NCBI RefSeq assembly: GCF_001429605.1 | Contig: NZ_LMSS01000005.1 | Coordinates: forward strand, 354,618 to 418,617 | Length of the DNA: 64,000 bases | Reading direction: 5' to 3' | Source: Phycicoccus sp. Soil802 | GTDB lineage: Bacteria; Actinomycetota; Actinomycetes; Actinomycetales; Dermatophilaceae | Shown here: positions 59,417 to 64,000 of the stretch, piece after piece | Layout: each line of letters starts with the position of its first letter | Numbering within the stretch: the stretch's first letter is position 1 | Notes under the pieces: model-generated | Told to the model about the DNA's origin: nothing | Databases searched by the model: none | Seen by the model: only the letters and a program-made list of their open reading frames with translations | Position numbers and translations under genes: made by a program

Positions 59417-61135
59417 TCAGACCCTGGCGCTCTCGTGGGTGTACCGCGTGACGGCCGGGTGGCCGGCCTTGACCGCCTCGAGCCGGCGGTAGGCCGCACC
59501 CTGAGCCGGACGAGGGTCGGCCTCCCCCTTGTTCGGCCACAGCGACATGGCTCGCTCGGCCTGGGCCGTGATGGTCAGCGAGGGGTTGACGCCGAGGTTC
59601 GCCGAGACGGCCGAACCGTCGACGACGTGCAGGTCGGGGTAGCCCCAGACCCGTTGGTAGGGGTCGAGCACCCCGCGCTCGGGACTCGAGCCGATCGTCA
59701 CGCCACCGAGGAAGTGGGCGGTCAAGGGGATGTTGGCGATCTCGCTGACGCTGCTGCCCGCGAACGCCCTCAGCCCGGTCGCCGCGCTGAGCCGCACCGC
59801 CAGTGCCTTCATCGCCTCCTGGCCGGCCGGGATGTAGGTCGGGTTGGGCTCACCGTGGCCCTGCCGCGAGGTCAGGCCTCGCCCGCCGAAGAGCCCGCTC
59901 GTGCCGTTCACGTGCAGGGAGTTGTCGCGCGACTGCATGATCAGGCCGATGACGGTCCGCTCGCTCCAGCGGTACTGCGAGAGCGACCGGAGGAAGACCA
60001 CGGGGTGCCGCACCACCTCGACGACGAACTGGGCCGGCCGCGGCAGCTCGCCACCCGGCACCAGGATCGTCGCGAGCAGGCCCATCGCGTTGGAGCCCCT
60101 GCCGTACCGCACGTTCTCGACGTGGGTGTCGGCGTCGGGGTGGAACGACGACGTGATGGCGACCCCGTGAGAGAGGTCCAGACCCGGCTTGACCTTCTCC
60201 AGCATCACGCCGTTGACGGCTTCGGAGTTGGTCCGGGTGAGGTGGCCGAGCCGGGCCGACAGCCCTGGCAGCACGCCCGTCTGCCGCATCGAGTGCAGCA
60301 GCTTCTGGGTGCCCCACGTCCCCGCCGCGAACACCACCTGGTCCGCGGTGACGGTATGCCGCGCCCGCCGGAACCACGCGCCGCTCGCCTCGTGCGTCAC
60401 GGCATACCCACCACTGCGCCGGGGGGCCACGCGGACGACGGTGCGCATCGGCTCGATGGTGACCCCGAGCTTCTCCGCGAGGGCCAGGTAGTTCTTGACC
60501 AGGGTGTTCTTCGCGCCGACCCGGCAGCCCACCATGCAGTTGCCGCACTCGGTGCAGCCGGTGCGGTCCGGGCCGGCGCCACCGAAGTAGGGGTCGGGGA
60601 CGCGCTTGCCGGGCATGCCGTAGAAGACACCGGTCGGGGCCTTCCGGAACGTGTCGCCGACCCCGAGGTCCTCGGCGGTCTGGCGCATGACGTCCTCGAC
60701 GACGCCCTCGCAGGGGTTGGTGACGACGCCGAGCATGGTCGAGGCGGTGTCGTAGTGGGGCGCCAGCTCCGCCTGCCAGTCGGTGATGTCACCCCACTGG
60801 CGGTCGGCGAAGAACGCCGCGGGCGGGACGTAGAGGGTGTTGGCGTAGTTGAGCGAGCCGCCACCGACGCCCGCCCCGGCCAGGATCATCACGTCGGGCA
60901 GGCGGTGCACCCGTTGCACGCCAAAGCATTTCAGCTTGGGCGCCCACAGGTAGCTGCGCAGGTCCCACGAGGTCTTCGCGAAGTCCTCGTCGCGGAACCG
61001 GCGGCCGGACTCGACGACGTGCACGCGGTAGCCCTTCTCGGCCAACCGCAGCGCCGTGACCGAGCCGCCGAACCCCGACCCGACGACCAGGACGTCGTAG
61101 TCGCTGCCCGAGCCGCCCGGAGGCGCACCCGTCAC
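59417..61135 (-). CDS. GMC-family FAD oxidoreductase (cholesterol-oxidase-like) with Cys cluster
   Basis: A 572-aa flavoprotein. The FAD Rossmann motif is VVGSGFGGSVTALRLAE (about residue 16), followed by GAGVGGGSLNYAN. A cysteine cluster GCTECGNCMVGCRVGAKNTL (about residues 197-216) resembles an iron-sulfur motif seen in ChoD-like proteins. The C-terminal HxxxD/N-type signature lies in DLHVVDGSAVSANLGVNPSL. The arrangement near guaB3 matches ChoD of mycobacteria; true activity on sterols is uncertain. The GTG start overlaps the aldehyde dehydrogenase stop (GTGA). Confidence 0.88.
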   Translation of the reverse strand: MTGAPPGGSGSDYDVLVVGSGFGGSVTALRLAEKGYRVHVVESGRRFRDEDFAKTSWDLRSYLWAPKLKCFGVQRVHRLPDVMILAGAGVGGGSLNYANTLYVPPAAFFADRQWGDITDWQAELAPHYDTASTMLGVVTNPCEGVVEDVMRQTAEDLGVGDTFRKAPTGVFYGMPGKRVPDPYFGGAGPDRTGCTECGNCMVGCRVGAKNTLVKNYLALAEKLGVTIEPMRTVVRVAPRRSGGYAVTHEASGAWFRRARHTVTADQVVFAAGTWGTQKLLHSMRQTGVLPGLSARLGHLTRTNSEAVNGVMLEKVKPGLDLSHGVAITSSFHPDADTHVENVRYGRGSNAMGLLATILVPGGELPRPAQFVVEVVRHPVVFLRSLSQYRWSERTVIGLIMQSRDNSLHVNGTSGLFGGRGLTSRQGHGEPNPTYIPAGQEAMKALAVRLSAATGLRAFAGSSVSEIANIPLTAHFLGGVTIGSSPERGVLDPYQRVWGYPDLHVVDGSAVSANLGVNPSLTITAQAERAMSLWPNKGEADPRPAQGAAYRRLEAVKAGHPAVTRYTHESARV

Positions 61136-62724
61136 GCGCGCCCCACGGACTTGAGCACCCGCAGTGCGGCGGTCATCAGGCGCGCATAGGTCTCCTCGCT
61201 CATCCCGGCGACCGGAGCGATGGGCAGGAGGTACTGCGCGGTGACGTTCTGCGACTCGGTGTACTTGAGGATGCCCTCGCTGCCGTGCCGCCGCCCCACG
61301 CCGGACTGCTTCATGCCACCCATCGGGGCCGCGACGCTCCCCCACGCCGCGGCATACCCCTCGTTGACGTTGACGGTGCCGGCCTTGATGGCGTTCGCGA
61401 TCCGGCGGCCACGGGCCACGTCGCGGGTGTAGACCGCGGCGTTGAGGCCGTAGTCGGTGTCGTTGGCGAAGCGGATCGCCTCCTCGTCGCTGTGCACGCG
61501 GTAGATCGCGACGACCGGGCCGAAGGTCTCGTCGTCACGCAGTGCCATCGCGGCGGTCACGCCCTCGAGGACGGTGGGCTCGTAGAAGTACGGGCCGACG
61601 TCGGGGCGGGCGCGCCCACCGGTGAGCACCCGCGCGCCCTTGGAGCGGGCGTCGTCGACGTGGGCTGCGACGCGCTCCAGCTGGTGGGCGGAGACCAGCG
61701 AACCCATGTCGGTGCCGTAGGCCAGCTCCGCGCCGAGGCTCAGCTGATCGACGGCGGCCACGAACCGCCGGGTGAACTCGTCGGCCACGGCTCCGTGCAC
61801 GAGCAGCCGCTCGATCGAGATGCACAGCTGGCCGGCCGACGAGAAGCAGGCCCGCACCGCACCCTCGACCGCCTTGTCGAGGTCCGCGTCGTCGGCGACG
61901 TACATCGAGTTCTTGCCGCCGAGCTCGAGTGAGTAGCCGACCAGGCGTCCGGCGACCGAGGTGGCGACGCGTCGCCCGGTGTCGGTCGAGCCGGTGTAAC
62001 AGACGTAGTCGGTCAGGTCGACGACCGCCTGCCCCACCGACGGCCCGTCACCCAGGACGACCTGCAGCACCGACTCGGGGAGCCCGGCCTCGGTGAGCAG
62101 CTGCACGGCCTGCAGGGCGGTCAGCGACGCTTGCAGGTCCGGGCGCAGCACGACGGCGTTGCCGGCCATCAGGGCCGGGATCGCGTCGGTGATCGCGAGC
62201 GAGAGGGGGTAGTTCCAGGGGCTGACGATGCCGACGACCCCTCGGGCGTGGTGGTGCACCGTGCTCTGCGTCAGCACCGGGAACAGCCCCGCGCGACGGC
62301 GCGGACGCAGGTATGCCGCGGCGGAGCGGGCGTAGTGCCGCGCCACGATCGCGACGTCGGCGACCTCCTCGAACGCCTGGCGGCGGGTCTTGCCCGACTC
62401 CAGCTGCACGATGTCGAGCAGCTCGACCTGCCGCTCGAGCACGAGGTCGTGGTAGCGCAGGAAGATCCGCTCACGCAGCTCCATCGGCGTGCGCGCCCAC
62501 TCGCGCTGGGCCGCGCGGGCGGCGTCGACCGCGACGGCGACGTCCTCACGGGTCGACAGCGGCAGCGACCCGAGCGGTGCTCCGGTGAGCGGGGTGTGGC
62601 TGACGTGGTGCCCGGCCCGGGGCGCCGCCACCACCCGTCGGGCCAGCCGTCGGACCAGGGCCGGGTCCACGGCATACGTGGCGGTGGGGTCGGTCTCGGG
62701 GTCGGCGACGACATCGTGGGCCAT
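61132..62724 (-). CDS. NAD(P)-dependent aldehyde dehydrogenase (succinate-semialdehyde type)
   Basis: A 530-aa aldehyde dehydrogenase. The catalytic Cys is in FSSAGQLCISIERL, the general-base Glu in LELGGKNSMYV, and the cofactor loop in YTGSTDTGRRVA. Overall it resembles the GabD2-type succinate-semialdehyde dehydrogenases of actinobacteria. TAGGCT lies 7 nt before the ATG (leaderless type). It is coupled to the GMC oxidoreductase, so an oxidase/dehydrogenase pair converting an alcohol to an acid is possible. Confidence 0.92.
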   Translation of the reverse strand: MAHDVVADPETDPTATYAVDPALVRRLARRVVAAPRAGHHVSHTPLTGAPLGSLPLSTREDVAVAVDAARAAQREWARTPMELRERIFLRYHDLVLERQVELLDIVQLESGKTRRQAFEEVADVAIVARHYARSAAAYLRPRRRAGLFPVLTQSTVHHHARGVVGIVSPWNYPLSLAITDAIPALMAGNAVVLRPDLQASLTALQAVQLLTEAGLPESVLQVVLGDGPSVGQAVVDLTDYVCYTGSTDTGRRVATSVAGRLVGYSLELGGKNSMYVADDADLDKAVEGAVRACFSSAGQLCISIERLLVHGAVADEFTRRFVAAVDQLSLGAELAYGTDMGSLVSAHQLERVAAHVDDARSKGARVLTGGRARPDVGPYFYEPTVLEGVTAAMALRDDETFGPVVAIYRVHSDEEAIRFANDTDYGLNAAVYTRDVARGRRIANAIKAGTVNVNEGYAAAWGSVAAPMGGMKQSGVGRRHGSEGILKYTESQNVTAQYLLPIAPVAGMSEETYARLMTAALRVLKSVGRA

Positions 62725-62843
62725 GCCTCGCAGCCTAGGTCCGGCGACCGCTTCTTACCAGTAGTAAGTTAGCGACCTTGCCCACACCGCCCGTCCTGCG
62801 ACCTGGGCGCCCCCCCGGGTGCTCAGGCTGCGGAGACGGGTCC

Positions 62844-63965
62844 TCAGCTGCGCTGGTAGGGAGCGACGACGACCTCGACCCGCTGGAACTCCTTGAGGTC
62901 GGAGTAGCCGGTCGTGGCCATCGCCCGGCGCAGCGCACCGATGAGGTTGCTCTTGCCGTCGGCCGTGCGACCGGGGCCGAAGAGGATCTGCTCGAGCGGC
63001 GCGAGCGCCCCGACCTCGACCCGCTCGCCGCGCGGCAGCTCGGGGTGGTGTGCCTCGGAGCCCCAGTGCAGCCCGCGACCGGGCGCGTCGGTGGCCCGGG
63101 CGAGCGCCGCACCCAGCATGACGGCGTCGGCCCCACAGGCCACGGCCTTGACGATGTCGCCGCTGTCCCCCATGCCGCCGTCGGCGATGACGTGGACGTA
63201 GCGGCCGCCGGACTCGTCGAGGTAGTCGCGGCGGGCAGCGGCGACGTCGGCGATGGCGCTGGCCATCGGGGCGTGGATGCCCAGGGTGCGACGGGTCGTG
63301 TGGGCCGCTCCCCCGCCGAACCCGACCAGCACGCCGGCCGCACCGGTGCGCATGAGGTGCAGGGCAGCCGTGTAGGACGCGGCGCCACCGACGATGACCG
63401 GCACGTCGAGCTCGTAGATGAACCGCTTGAGGTTGAGCGGCTCGGCGCGCCCGGACACGTGCTCGGCGCTGACGGTCGTGCCACGGATGACGAACAGGTC
63501 GACCCCCGCGTCGACGACGGTCTTCCAGAACTGCTGCGTGCGCTGCGGGCTGAGCGCCCCCGCCGCCGTCACACCGGCCTCGCGCACCTGGCGCAGCCGC
63601 TCGGTGATGAGCTCGGGCTGGATCTCGGCGGCGTAGATCTCCTGCATCCGCGCAGTCGCCAGCGCCGGGTCGAGCGTGGCGATCTCGGCGAGCAGTGGCG
63701 TCGGGTCCTCGTAGCGGGTCCAGAGCCCTTCGAGGTCGAGCACGGGCAACCCACCCAGCCGGCCGAGGGCGATCGCGGACTCGGGCGACATCACCGAGTC
63801 CATCGGTGCCGCGATCACGGGGATGTCGAAGTGGTAGGCATCGATCTGCCAGCCCACCGACACGTCCTCGGGGTCGCGGGTGCGGCGCGACGGCACCACG
63901 GCGATGTCGTCGAAGGAGTACGCGCGGCGACCGCGCTTGCCTCGGCCGATTTCGATCTCAGTCAC
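62844..63965 (-). CDS. guaB3: GuaB3-family IMP dehydrogenase-related protein
   Basis: A 373-aa IMPDH/GMPR-fold TIM barrel without CBS domains. Conserved parts are FDIPVIAAPMDSVMSPESAI, VIADGGMGDSGDIVKAVACG and CGADAVMLGAALARA. The loop that in IMPDH holds the catalytic Cys (GxGSICTT) reads GFGGGAAHTTR here, so the Cys is absent. Its biochemical role is not settled in actinobacteria; conserved neighbours are guaB2 and a GMC oxidoreductase, and guaB2 probably lies beyond the right edge. GTG start with TAGCCT 6 nt upstream (63972-63977). Confidence 0.92.
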   Translation of the reverse strand: MTEIEIGRGKRGRRAYSFDDIAVVPSRRTRDPEDVSVGWQIDAYHFDIPVIAAPMDSVMSPESAIALGRLGGLPVLDLEGLWTRYEDPTPLLAEIATLDPALATARMQEIYAAEIQPELITERLRQVREAGVTAAGALSPQRTQQFWKTVVDAGVDLFVIRGTTVSAEHVSGRAEPLNLKRFIYELDVPVIVGGAASYTAALHLMRTGAAGVLVGFGGGAAHTTRRTLGIHAPMASAIADVAAARRDYLDESGGRYVHVIADGGMGDSGDIVKAVACGADAVMLGAALARATDAPGRGLHWGSEAHHPELPRGERVEVGALAPLEQILFGPGRTADGKSNLIGALRRAMATTGYSDLKEFQRVEVVVAPYQRS

Positions 63966-64000
63966 CGCGCAAGGCTATCGGCAGCCGACCGGTGCGACGC

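Overview
The window is a stretch of a high-GC (roughly 70-72% by eye) actinobacterial chromosome. Codon use, gene density (over 90% coding), a guaA locus plus a guaB3/cholesterol-oxidase-like neighbourhood resembling the mycobacterial one, the MurT-GatD pair, a DUF222/HNH gene and a PcrA helicase fit Actinomycetota. My best guess is Micrococcales, perhaps Intrasporangiaceae, but no rRNA or marker gene here proves it. No tRNA, rRNA, CRISPR array, prophage or insertion sequence was seen.

Left part (1-12700): a truncated DUF3048 lipoprotein, a PLP-dependent threonine-dehydratase-like enzyme, an emfourin-like lipoprotein next to two tandem secreted M4 metalloproteases, a secreted S15/CocE-type peptidase, an accessory pair of ClpP-like subunits with a convergent XRE regulator and a striking palindrome array upstream, a DoxX-like membrane protein, a lone B12-binding subunit and a lipase-like hydrolase.

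Middle (12700-38500): an M23 cell-wall hydrolase, PcrA helicase, a UDGb uracil-DNA glycosylase between two paralogous GNATs, an OmpR-type two-component system opposite a His-rich membrane protein, a quinone oxidoreductase, a DinB2-like polymerase, a PspC/LiaF-like envelope-stress signalling cluster, a glycosyltransferase/Nudix pair divergent from a PIG-L deacetylase/flippase cassette, a frameshifted DUF222-HNH gene, the MurT-GatD lipid II amidation pair and an AGE-family isomerase.

Right part (38500-64000): a broken hcp gene, an alpha/beta-hydrolase fused to a LuxR domain, a methyltransferase, several small regulator/target pairs with palindromic operators, an MmyB-like regulator with SDR and hydrolases, PlsC-like acyltransferase, guaA, DUF3817, SURF1, a YVTN beta-propeller protein, a heterodimeric ABC exporter with one wholly degenerate ATP site, and a GMC oxidoreductase/aldehyde dehydrogenase/GuaB3 run at the right edge.

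Two window-wide signals stand out. The octamer GTATGCCG (either strand) occurs about 41 times, in all reading frames and between genes. About twenty genes carry a YANNNT hexamer 6-8 nt before the start codon and no evident Shine-Dalgarno, so leaderless transcripts are probably common.
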